A stretch of DNA of 64,000 nucleotides from Rhizobium croatiense (GTDB lineage: Bacteria; Pseudomonadota; Alphaproteobacteria; Rhizobiales; Rhizobiaceae). A model generated the notes under the pieces. It made no database searches. It saw only the letters and a program-made list of their open reading frames with translations, and had not been told where the DNA came from. Location of the stretch: the NCBI RefSeq assembly GCF_019793465.1, contig NZ_JAILYJ010000023.1:1-64000 (forward strand). The letters run 5' to 3'. Each line of letters opens with the position of its first letter. The stretch's first letter is position 1. Shown one piece after another: positions 43,805 to 51,590 of the stretch. Made by a program: the position numbers and the translations under genes.

Positions 43805-44985
43805 CTGATCGCGGCGACCGCCGCCTTGACCCAGTCGAGACGCTTTGCCGGGATGAGGCCGTAATTGTAGAAGTTCACGCCGTCGGCGCCGGCATCGACG
43901 GCGGCCTTGGCGCGGGCCGCCAGGATCGCGGCTTCACCGACCTCGGGATAGAAGACGCGCAGGCCGACGCCGAGGAATTTTTCCGATCCAAGTGCCGCCC
44001 GACCGGTGCGGATGACATCGCCGATCGCATTCGGCTCCATGTCGTAGCAGCAGAGGATCGCCCCGTCGCAGAGCTTGCCGACGGCTGAGGGATCGACGCC
44101 GCCAAGCCAGCCGTCCTTCAGGTCGATCAGCACGATCCGGCTCGCCGGATCGGCCGCCGCCTTGATCTCGCCGATCAGGCTGGTCACCGGTTCGCTGCGC
44201 CAAGCGAGATAGGCATGAAGATCGGGGTGGTCGCCGAAGGCATCGATGCCGGCCGCCGGAAATTTCGGGAACTGCCGTTCCGGCACATCACGTTCGCAGA
44301 GTTCGGCGATGAAACGCGCAACCGTTCGGCGCGCGCCTTCGACCGGCACGCCGGCCCTTGCCGCGCGCGTCATGCAATGGTCGCAGAAGCAGAGCGACAG
44401 CAGGAAATCGTCTTCTGCATTCAGGCCGACGCCGTCCTTCTCATGATGGTATTCATGCGCGAAGCCCATGAAGTTCGGGCTTTCGAGTTCGACCATATCC
44501 GGCCGGTAGTTCATGGTGATATCGCGCACGAGGGTGACGGCATAGGCGCGCGCCGCCGGGCTGGAAGGGCAGAGATTGTAATAGTTGGCATTGCCGAAGG
44601 CGTTGCGCGTCACATGATCGGGATGCAGCATGCCGAGACGGCTATTGTGGAGGCAGACCGTCCAGCAGGAGACCTTGAGACCCGTCACGTCACGGTCCTG
44701 GGTCAGCGCCTCCAGCATGTCGCCGCGCTCGGTCACATTCCCCGCCATCAGCGGCCGGATCGCCTTGTCCTGCCACAGGCTTTCGTCCGGCCGGAAGTAG
44801 ACCGTGCCGTCCTCGGGAAAATAGGCCTTTTGCCGCGGGCTGCGCGGCTGGAGGAAGCGGCCTGCATGATAGGAGGTCGCCATGCTGATCGTGTTGAGGC
44901 CTGCCCGGTTGCGAAACTCGGCGGCAATCCTATCGAGCCCTTGGTCCTGGATATCCCAGGGGTAAGTCCACATGGAAAGTTGCAT
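43801..44985 (-). CDS. conserved hypothetical protein, probable TIM-barrel glycosidase-like
   Basis: 394 residues with no signal peptide. I cannot name the family with confidence. Features: an N-terminal LSMWTYPWDIQDQG, TVCLHNSRLGMLHPDH, FCDHCMTRAARAGV (a CxxC that could bind metal), MVELESPNFMGFAHEYHHEKD and a C-terminal VDAGADGVNFYNYG. Alternating hydrophobic strands and helices, with acidic residues at strand ends, suggest a (beta/alpha)8 barrel of the glycoside-hydrolase type. It converges on the deacylase gene with overlapping stops and lies downstream of the inositol-type cluster on the same strand, which may be its operon. Confidence 0.6.
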   Translation of the reverse strand: MQLSMWTYPWDIQDQGLDRIAAEFRNRAGLNTISMATSYHAGRFLQPRSPRQKAYFPEDGTVYFRPDESLWQDKAIRPLMAGNVTERGDMLEALTQDRDVTGLKVSCWTVCLHNSRLGMLHPDHVTRNAFGNANYYNLCPSSPAARAYAVTLVRDITMNYRPDMVELESPNFMGFAHEYHHEKDGVGLNAEDDFLLSLCFCDHCMTRAARAGVPVEGARRTVARFIAELCERDVPERQFPKFPAAGIDAFGDHPDLHAYLAWRSEPVTSLIGEIKAAADPASRIVLIDLKDGWLGGVDPSAVGKLCDGAILCCYDMEPNAIGDVIRTGRAALGSEKFLGVGLRVFYPEVGEAAILAARAKAAVDAGADGVNFYNYGLIPAKRLDWVKAAVAAIS

Positions 44986-45068
44986 GGCCCGCTCCGGTCA
45001 AATCTGTCCACTTCATAGAACATCTGTCCATAATAGTGTCCAGGCCGATCTTCGAGGGCCAGCCTTTT

Positions 45069-45260
45069 TCAATCGAACACGCGTTGATGGGCGGCATTCT
45101 CGTTGTAGCGTGCGCGCGCCCGTTCGAGCCGCTCCGGGCCTCCGACCGCAGGAACGGCAACGTCCCACCAATGGCCGCCTGCGTCGGTTCCGGGAACCGC
45201 ATCGGTGAAGCGCGTTGGGCGGTCATAGGGAAAGATGCGGTGGGCGTGAGCGTTGACTCG
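45069..45260 (-). pseudogene. IolD-like C-terminal remnant
   Basis: Directly after the iolE stop, and in the same frame, the minus strand stays open for about 63 codons. It reads AHAHRIFPYDRPTRFTDAVPG, in parts, then GGHWWDVAVPAV, GGPERLERARARYNENA and QRVFD before TGA at 45069. The WWDV...ARxxY...QR pattern resembles the C-terminus of IolD, the ThDP-dependent trihydroxycyclohexane-dione hydrolase normally encoded next to iolE. There is no start codon or upstream domain. I judge it a deletion remnant; the family match is from memory and should be searched. Confidence 0.5.
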
Positions 45261-46214
45261 TCACGCTGCGCTGGCCTTCCCTCCCCTGAAGCCCATGCGG
45301 TGCAGGAAGTCTCGGCTGGCCGCCAGATCATCGAGAATGCTGCCGGTGTTGCGGGGATCGCGTTCCTGTTCGACGGTGATGTAGCCGGCGTAGCCGAGCT
45401 CGGTCAGAAGGCTGCGAACCGCGGCATAGTCGATGGATCCACGTCCGATCGGACACATCACGCCTTTTGCGCAGGCATCGAAGAAGCGGATGCGTTCGCC
45501 CATGACCTCCTGAAAGAACTTGGCATCGATGTCCTTGAAGTGGATGTAATCGACACGATCCCAGTAGCGGCGCAGGGTCTCGACCGGATCCATGCCGGAA
45601 TAGGCCATGTGACCTGTGTCGAGGCAAAGACCGGCCAGCTCGGCAGGGATATCGTTGACGATCCTCTCAAGTTCATCGGCGAACTCGATATAACCGCCGG
45701 CGTGCGGATGGATGGTTGCCCGGATGCCATACTTGTCGCGGGCAAGAGCAGCGATCGCACGGATATTGTCGATCATCCCACCCCAAGCCACGTCATCGAG
45801 GCGAGGCGCGCCGTCGGAATGTCCGGCCGCGTAGTCGCGCTCGTCGTGTCCCCAGTCCATGACGGTCAAGTAGGGAGCCGCGAAGCGCTGCCCCGGATGG
45901 GTCTTGGGCTTCGGAAGCTGCACGACCAATGCGCAGATCTCATCGGTCTGGCGCAGGAGATTGTCTCTGTTGCCGGGCGAAACGAGATCGTCAAAAATCG
46001 TGCCGGCGACGATCCTGAGATCCCGCTTGTTCAGCGCATCCGCGACGACATCGAGATCGAGCGGCAGGTAGCCGTATGGCCCGAGCTCCAGTCCGCCAAA
46101 GCCTGCGGCCTGCGCTTCATCCAGCACCTTTTGCCATCCGGGAAGATGTGGGTTTTTAACGTCGTCGACGCCCCAGCAGCACGGTGCGGTGGTTATGGTG
46201 ATCGGATTGGCCAT
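45261..46214 (-). CDS. IolE-like inosose dehydratase / sugar phosphate isomerase-epimerase
   Basis: 317 residues of the AP-endonuclease-2/xylose-isomerase TIM barrel. ITTAPCCWGVDDVKNPHLPG at the start, the metal-site patterns IHPHAGGYIEFADE, LCLDTGHMAYSG and VDYIHFKDI, and YITVEQERDP at the C-terminus fit myo-inosose-2 dehydratase and relatives. It would dehydrate a keto-inositol or epimerise a keto-sugar. The ATG follows the stop of the monooxygenase without a gap. The C-terminus runs into the in-frame IolD-like remnant. Confidence 0.8.
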   Translation of the reverse strand: MANPITITTAPCCWGVDDVKNPHLPGWQKVLDEAQAAGFGGLELGPYGYLPLDLDVVADALNKRDLRIVAGTIFDDLVSPGNRDNLLRQTDEICALVVQLPKPKTHPGQRFAAPYLTVMDWGHDERDYAAGHSDGAPRLDDVAWGGMIDNIRAIAALARDKYGIRATIHPHAGGYIEFADELERIVNDIPAELAGLCLDTGHMAYSGMDPVETLRRYWDRVDYIHFKDIDAKFFQEVMGERIRFFDACAKGVMCPIGRGSIDYAAVRSLLTELGYAGYITVEQERDPRNTGSILDDLAASRDFLHRMGFRGGKASAA

Positions 46215-46507
46215 TCAGGTCCCGGTGTTGATGGTCTCAAAGGTCAAAGACCGGTGAAATTGTTCATGGAAGGCGATGAAGCGCTTCGTGTGATCCTGTT
46301 CCATGTGGGAGGCGTGGGCTGCCTCGTCCTTCCAAGTCTCCACAACGACCAGTCGGTCCGGGTCGTCCGTGCACGTGAAGAAATTGTAGGAGAGGCAACC
46401 GGGCCCTGCACGCGTCGCGGCCTGCACCTCAGGGGCGCGGGCGAGAATCTCGCTCCGCGTCCCGGGGTGAAGTTCAATCGCAATGATGAACTTGTACGGC
46501 GGCTCAT
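46215..46507 (-). CDS. antibiotic biosynthesis monooxygenase (ABM) domain protein, apparent frameshift at codon 2-3
   Basis: The frame ending at 46215 encodes an about 93-residue ABM protein (PPYKFIIAIELHPGTRSEI, then PGCLSYNFFTCTDDPDRLVV, HMEQDHTKRFIAFHEQF). No ATG, GTG or TTG lies near its N-terminus in that frame. An ATG at 46507 overlaps the upstream stop as ATGA, the normal coupling signature, but is one base out of frame. Adding one C to AGCCGCCG would give MSPPYKFIIAIEL. So a single-base deletion, real or a sequencing error, disconnects start and body. ABM proteins are small quinol/quinone or keto-compound oxygenases or isomerase-like enzymes. Confidence 0.65.
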
Positions 46508-47445
46508 CGGCTGATCGTCGCCTGTAGCGCGTCGATGGAGGACTGGATGCCGGCGTCGGTCGACATGGTGAAGTCTTCCATCTCGAGGCTGACCCAGCCG
46601 TTATAGCCGACCATCCGCACGACCGAGAAGAACTCCTTCCACCATTGCAGATCATGCCCTGCGCCGACGGCGACATAGTTCCAGGTGCGGTTGGCGACGT
46701 CGGTGACGTCCTTGAGTTCCAGCAGGCCATTGACGTCGGCGAGACCACGCTCGATGCGGGTGTCCTTGCCGTGGCAATGATGGATGGCGTTACCGAGCGC
46801 CCGGGCCGAAGCAATCGGATCGGCGCCCTTCCAGAAGAGATGGCTCGGATCGAGGTTCATGCCGACGGACGGCCCGACCTCGTTGCGCAGACGGAACAGG
46901 GTTTCCGGGTTCCAGACGAGCATCGCCGAGAAGTTTTCGAGCGCGTATTTCTCGACGCCGACTTCTCTCGCGAGCTTGACCAGATCGTGCCAGAGCGGGA
47001 AGGCGCGGTCTTCCCACTGGTAACGGTCACGTTCCGGCATCTCGTCGGGCCAGCTCTTGGTGTAGACGAGCCAGTTCGGCACGCTGTCGCCGGGGGCGGC
47101 TTCCGGAAGGCCGGACATGGTGACGATGGTCTTGACGCCGATTTCGCCGGCAAGACGGATCGTCTGTTCCATTTCCTTGCGGTGGCGCTTGCCCATGTCG
47201 CCGGGATCAAGCGGGTTTGCCGAGCAGTTCAGCGCCGCGATTTCAAGGCCACGCGCTTCGATTTCCCTAAGCTTGGTTTTCAGAAGCCCCTTGTCTTCAA
47301 GCAGTTCATCAGCGCGGAAATGCGGCGCGCGCGACCAGCCGCCGCCGGTCATTTCGATGCCCTCGACGCCGAGTTTGACGCATTTGTCGAGCATGTCGGT
47401 AAATGACAGGTTGCCCATCACGTCGGTGCAAATGGAGAGTTTCAT
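46504..47445 (-). CDS. sugar phosphate isomerase/epimerase (xylose-isomerase-like TIM barrel)
   Basis: 313 residues. LSICTDVMGNLSFTDMLDKC at the start, IVTMSGLPEAAPGD, KYALENFSAML, VGMNLDPSHLFWKGADP and IHHCHGKDTRIE give the metal-binding Glu, Asp/His and His pattern of the AP_endonuc_2 superfamily. It probably isomerises or epimerises a keto-sugar in the same pathway as its neighbours. It lies 80 bases after the first dehydrogenase and overlaps the ABM start by four bases. Confidence 0.85.
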   Translation of the reverse strand: MKLSICTDVMGNLSFTDMLDKCVKLGVEGIEMTGGGWSRAPHFRADELLEDKGLLKTKLREIEARGLEIAALNCSANPLDPGDMGKRHRKEMEQTIRLAGEIGVKTIVTMSGLPEAAPGDSVPNWLVYTKSWPDEMPERDRYQWEDRAFPLWHDLVKLAREVGVEKYALENFSAMLVWNPETLFRLRNEVGPSVGMNLDPSHLFWKGADPIASARALGNAIHHCHGKDTRIERGLADVNGLLELKDVTDVANRTWNYVAVGAGHDLQWWKEFFSVVRMVGYNGWVSLEMEDFTMSTDAGIQSSIDALQATISR

Positions 47446-47525
47446 CGTCTCGATCTTCCTTATGAAAAATGAGGGCGCGCACTGTGAGAGGGGTGGAGGA
47501 GATCCCGGCGCGCCCCCGGAGGGAG

Positions 47526-48698
47526 CTATTTGAAGTCGATCCAGGCGGCGCCCGCATCCGCCGAGCGGACGCAGTTTTCCAGCCAGCGCACGCCTTCGGT
47601 GCCGGCCTCGATGCCGGGATAATGGTGGCTCCTGAGGAAAGCTTCATCGCCGCGGCTCTTTGCGTCGATCGCCTGGGCGATCCAGAGGTAGATGTTCGCC
47701 CAGCTGTCGCCGAGACCCTCGGTGTGCAGCGCGCCCATGCGGTCGGCCGCGAGGCTTTCCTCTTCGAGGTAGGGCATGCCGTGGTGCAGGGTTCGGTTCG
47801 GCTCGCCCTGGACTTCGTAAATCAGCTGGTCAGGCTGGGCATCCGACCATTCGATGGAAGCCTTGGAGCCGACGAAACGGTAGCGCTGCGAACCCATGTT
47901 TCCGGCATTGACCGACGACACCCAGAGACGGCCGCGGGCGCCGTTGTCGTAATGCATGAGAACGGTCGCATGGTCTTCGAGCGGCGCGCGGGTCGGTATG
48001 AAGGCCTTGCGGTCGCAGAGCAGTTTTTCGATTTTCAGATGCGGCAGCACCACTTCGGAGAGATAATAGAGGTGGGTGCCGATATCGCCGAGAACGAAGG
48101 TCGGGCCCGCTGTCTTCGGATTGGTGCGCCATTTCACCGCCTCGCCGGCGCCGACATCGTCGCCCGAATTGAAGCCGTGGGTATATTGCATGTCGACGAT
48201 GCGGATCTCGCCGAGCATGCCCTTTTTGATCATTGCCGCCATCTGATGGACCAGCGGATGGCCGGTGAAACCATAGGTGACGCCGACGATCAGGCCCTTC
48301 TCTTCGGCGAGCTTGGCGATCTCGTCGCATTCGGCGACGGTGAAGAACAGCGGCTTTTCGCAGATCACGTGCAGCCCGGCTTCCAGGCACGCCTTGGTGA
48401 TCTCGTAATGAGTGAAATTAGGCGTGGCGATCGAGACGACTTCAACGCCGTCCTCGCGCGCGGCCTCCCCGGCGATCAGTTGCTTGTAGTCGCCGTAGCA
48501 TCTGTCGGCGGCGACGCCGATCTTCGTGCCGAAGTCGCGTCCGCGCTCGGCCTCGAGGTCGAAGGCGCCGCAGACGAGCCGGTAGGTGCCGTCCCGCTGG
48601 GCGCCGGTTCTGTGCTTGTAGCCCACCTGCCCGGTGCGGCCGCCGCCGACCATGCCCCAGCGCAAGGGGCGCTCGATGGATCTTTCTCCGTTGATCAT
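47526..48698 (-). CDS. Gfo/Idh/MocA family oxidoreductase
   Basis: 390 residues. The Rossmann motif GMVGGGRTGQVG is at about residues 15-26, the family signature CEKPLFFT near 116-123, and the active-site region FVLGDIGTHLYYLSEV near 205-220, where Asp and His correspond to the catalytic pair. It reversibly oxidises a sugar or inositol hydroxyl with NAD(P). It starts 31 bases after the stop of the second dehydrogenase of this cluster, so the pathway has two successive oxidations. Confidence 0.88.
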   Translation of the reverse strand: MINGERSIERPLRWGMVGGGRTGQVGYKHRTGAQRDGTYRLVCGAFDLEAERGRDFGTKIGVAADRCYGDYKQLIAGEAAREDGVEVVSIATPNFTHYEITKACLEAGLHVICEKPLFFTVAECDEIAKLAEEKGLIVGVTYGFTGHPLVHQMAAMIKKGMLGEIRIVDMQYTHGFNSGDDVGAGEAVKWRTNPKTAGPTFVLGDIGTHLYYLSEVVLPHLKIEKLLCDRKAFIPTRAPLEDHATVLMHYDNGARGRLWVSSVNAGNMGSQRYRFVGSKASIEWSDAQPDQLIYEVQGEPNRTLHHGMPYLEEESLAADRMGALHTEGLGDSWANIYLWIAQAIDAKSRGDEAFLRSHHYPGIEAGTEGVRWLENCVRSADAGAAWIDFK

Positions 48699-48729
48699 CT
48701 GATCATTGCTCCTGAAGTGGCCTGCTGCG

Positions 48730-49755
48730 TCATTCCGCCGCCATGGCGGTCGGTGGTGCGTAAAGCTTGGGTTTCGGTGTCATGTTGACGGGTTCGAGGC
48801 CGCCGCTGGTCACTGCTCTGAGAGCGGCATCGGCCACCAGCGTGGCCGCGTAACCATCCCAGGTGGAAGGACCGCCGGCCGTTCCCTTGGAGGCATCGAC
48901 GATCCATTCGCGGAATTCCTGGTCGTAAGCTTCGATGAAGCGCTCGCGCCAATCCTCGGGGATCGCCTGGCGAATGCCGCTCGAATCCGAGATCACGGTC
49001 GCCGGGCGGTTCGGCAGCGCGGCGACGCCCGCCTCGCAGCTGATCTCGCCGCGGATGTCATAGCCATAGGCGATGTTTACCGAAATCTCGACGTCGACAA
49101 GCGCACCCGAGGCCATGTGCAGGAGGACGAAAACCGGGTCGCGCAATTCCTCGCCGCGCGAGGAGCGGCGCGGCACACGCACCTCCACGCCGGTGACTTC
49201 ATCCGACAGGAGCCAGCGGGAGATATCGGCGTCATGGACCAGCGTGTCGTTCAGCGGCATCTCGGAGGTGTAGAGCCCTTCGGGAACCGAGGCATTGCGA
49301 TGTACGGAATGAAACATCAGCGGTGCGCCCAGTTTGCCGCCGTCGATGACCGCTTTCAGGCGGCGATAATCGGCATCGAAACGGCGCATGAAACCCACCT
49401 GGACGAGCCGCCTGCCGAAGGCCACTTCCGCCTCCATCACGCGGAGCGCGGCTGCCTCGGAGGTCACCAGCGGCTTTTCGCAGAACACCGGCTTGCCGGC
49501 GGCAATGCAGGCGAGCAGCTGCTCCTCATGCGCCGGCCCCCAGGAAGAGATGATCACGGCCTGGACTTTTTCCGAAGAGATAAGTGCCGAAGGGGTGGCG
49601 AACACCTCCGCCCCCGCAGGGGCGGCAGCGGCGGCACGGGCCTGGTCGATGTCGGTGACGCCGACGATTTCGACACCGGAAACGACGTTCGTCAGGCGGC
49701 GGATATGATCCTGACCGATCATCCCCGTGCCGATGACACCAACCTGAAGGGTCAT
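48730..49755 (-). CDS. inositol 2-dehydrogenase-like Gfo/Idh/MocA oxidoreductase
   Basis: 341 residues. The start VGVIGTGMIGQDHIRRLT is the form found in IolG/Idh, CEKPLVTS lies near residues 95-102, and NDTLVHDADISRWL near 170-183 carries the catalytic Asp/His of inositol dehydrogenase. It would oxidise myo-inositol or an isomer to the inosose. Its ATG overlaps the stop of the IolH-like gene by four bases. Confidence 0.86.
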   Translation of the reverse strand: MTLQVGVIGTGMIGQDHIRRLTNVVSGVEIVGVTDIDQARAAAAAPAGAEVFATPSALISSEKVQAVIISSWGPAHEEQLLACIAAGKPVFCEKPLVTSEAAALRVMEAEVAFGRRLVQVGFMRRFDADYRRLKAVIDGGKLGAPLMFHSVHRNASVPEGLYTSEMPLNDTLVHDADISRWLLSDEVTGVEVRVPRRSSRGEELRDPVFVLLHMASGALVDVEISVNIAYGYDIRGEISCEAGVAALPNRPATVISDSSGIRQAIPEDWRERFIEAYDQEFREWIVDASKGTAGGPSTWDGYAATLVADAALRAVTSGGLEPVNMTPKPKLYAPPTAMAAE

Positions 49756-50657
49756 TTCGCCCCCCAGTGCTTATCGATGTAACGCTGCATTTCCGCGCGC
49801 ATGAAGGTGCCGCTCTGATCTGCCTTGTCCTCCCAGGCGAAGACGCAGGCGGTCATGATGCCGTCGAAGCCGATCTCGGCGAGCGTGCCGAAGAACTCGT
49901 CCCACGGAACCTCGCCCTGACCGATATTGAGGTGCTGGTGCACCCGGGCATTGGTGCCGGGCGGGTTGAGGATATAACGAAGGCCGGATGAGGCCTTGTG
50001 GTTGAAGGTGTCGCCGACATGGACATGTGCCAGCACGTCCTTGGCCTCACGCAGCATCGCCTTGGTGTCGTCGCCGAAATAGAAGGTGTGCGGGGCGCAA
50101 TAGAGGAACTTGACGCTCTTCGAATTGACCGTGCGGATGATGTCGAGCGCCGGCTGCAGCGTTTCGCACCAGTCTTCCGGATGCGGTTCGACATTGAGCT
50201 GGATGCCCTCGCGCTCGAAGATCGGCACCAGTTCCTCCATCGAGCGCCACCAGGCATCTTCGCAGGCCTCGATCATCGAGCCGGTGTGGCAGCAATAGCA
50301 GGACCCCTTGTCGGGATGCGGGCCGCGGCCGAACTCGGAATTCATCGTGTCGACTTCCAGCTCGACCGCGATCTCGATGGCGCGTTTCCAGTGCTTGACG
50401 GCGGCCTTGCGTTCGGTCTCATCATTGGACGCCCAGCGGTACATCGGCAGCAGCGAGGCGATCCCGACATCCGCCTCCTTCAGCGAGCGCTTCAATGATT
50501 TGATCCGCTCGGGAAAGACGCGCGGCGCCTTGAACCATTCGAGGAAATCTCCGCGTGGCGAGAGCTCGATCCAGTCGTAGCCGAGTTCCTTGACCTTCCC
50601 CGGCAACGCCTCGAGTGAGAGATGCCGATGCATGAACGGGTCGATTGCGATCTTCAT
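49752..50657 (-). CDS. IolH-like sugar phosphate isomerase/epimerase
   Basis: 301 residues, TIM barrel. MKIAIDPFMHRHLSLEALP at the start and DWIELSPRGDFLEWF, LNVEPHPEDWCETL, FLYCAPHTFYF and AHVHVGDTFNH carry the metal-binding pattern. The opening resembles IolH. An unusual SCYCCHTGSM cluster near residue 118 could bind an additional metal. It leads the catabolic part of the operon, 105 bases after the ABC ATPase gene on the same strand. Confidence 0.83.
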   Translation of the reverse strand: MKIAIDPFMHRHLSLEALPGKVKELGYDWIELSPRGDFLEWFKAPRVFPERIKSLKRSLKEADVGIASLLPMYRWASNDETERKAAVKHWKRAIEIAVELEVDTMNSEFGRGPHPDKGSCYCCHTGSMIEACEDAWWRSMEELVPIFEREGIQLNVEPHPEDWCETLQPALDIIRTVNSKSVKFLYCAPHTFYFGDDTKAMLREAKDVLAHVHVGDTFNHKASSGLRYILNPPGTNARVHQHLNIGQGEVPWDEFFGTLAEIGFDGIMTACVFAWEDKADQSGTFMRAEMQRYIDKHWGAK

Positions 50658-50762
50658 TTTGACCTCCGGATTCCAGGCATGATTTTCCTTCCCCGGCGGC
50701 GACCTGTTTGTCGCTGCCGGACACTGTGTGTTTGGGGCGTGTCGTTTGGGTGCCGTCAGCGG

Positions 50763-51581
50763 TTACTCAGCCGGCGGTGAATGGCTCTCATGGCTTGCAA
50801 TGTAAGTATCGATCTGGGCTTCGAGATCCGCCATGGTTTCCCCGCCGGCCATCAGGTCGGTAATCTCCTCGCGGGTCTTCTCGCCCCGACGGAAATCGGC
50901 GGCGATCGCGCCGCGGATGAGAACGGCGAAGTGGTCACCCACCGCCATCGCATGCATGACCTGGTGGGTGATGAAGATCACCGCCAGACCCCGCCGCTTG
51001 GCTTCGTTGACGATCCGCAGCACATGCGCTGCCTGCTTCACGCCGAGAGCGGCCGTCGGTTCGTCAAGGATCAGCACGCGCGCGCCGAAATGCACGGCCC
51101 GGGCAATGGCGAGCGACTGACGTTCGCCGCCCGAAAGCCCGCCGACAAGGCGGTCGCCATCATCAATCCGGGTGATGCCGAAATCCTGCACGGCTTTCAC
51201 GGCAATCTCATTGGCCTTCCTGCGGTCATAGACCTTGAAAGGACCCCGCCCTTGGTCGGCTCGACGCCGACGAAGAAGGAGCGGCCGATCGACATCAGCG
51301 GAAATGTGCCGCCGAATTGATGTACTGCCGAGATGCCTTTTTCCTGCGCATCGCGGTCCGCTGAATTCGACCGGATGGCCATCCATCAGAATGGCGCCGC
51401 GCGTCGGCTTGTGGACACCCGCAAGCGTCTTGATCAGTGTCGATTTGCCGGCGCCGTTATCACCGAGCAGGCAGAGCACCTCGCCCGCACGGACCTTGAG
51501 CGAGATGTCGTGCAGCACGTCGATCGGGCCGAAGCTCTTGTCGACATTCTGGAGTTCAAGGATCGGAATATTGTCGGACAT
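50763..51581 (-). CDS. sugar ABC transporter ATP-binding protein with a mis-framed internal segment
   Basis: 272 residues of the single-domain FrcA/RbsA type. Walker A GDNGAGKST is near residue 41, the signature LSGGERQSLAIARA near 150, Walker B VLILDEPTAALG, and the H-loop FITHQVMHA. Between about 51248 and 51353 the frame reads nonsense (PRCAGKRHLGSTSIRRH and following). The +1 frame there encodes the expected RDAQEKGISAVHQFGGTFPL and SIGRSFFVGVEPTKG, including the Q-loop. Two indels, consistent with losing two bases in CGCGCG and one near GGCTGGGG, would cancel. As written the ATPase lacks its Q-loop and is probably inactive, unless the sequence is wrong. Confidence 0.82.
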   Translation of the reverse strand: MSDNIPILELQNVDKSFGPIDVLHDISLKVRAGEVLCLLGDNGAGKSTLIKTLAGVHKPTRGAILMDGHPVEFSGPRCAGKRHLGSTSIRRHISADVDRPLLLRRRRADQGRGPFKVYDRRKANEIAVKAVQDFGITRIDDGDRLVGGLSGGERQSLAIARAVHFGARVLILDEPTAALGVKQAAHVLRIVNEAKRRGLAVIFITHQVMHAMAVGDHFAVLIRGAIAADFRRGEKTREEITDLMAGGETMADLEAQIDTYIASHESHSPPAE

Positions 51582-51590
51582 GGTTGACGC

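Noticed and set aside
44986..45260. Plus-strand frame starting near 45036 and running through the iolE and isomerase genes
   Set aside because: It is antisense to genes with clear TIM-barrel motifs; only the minus-strand remnant at 45069-45260 shows family resemblance.
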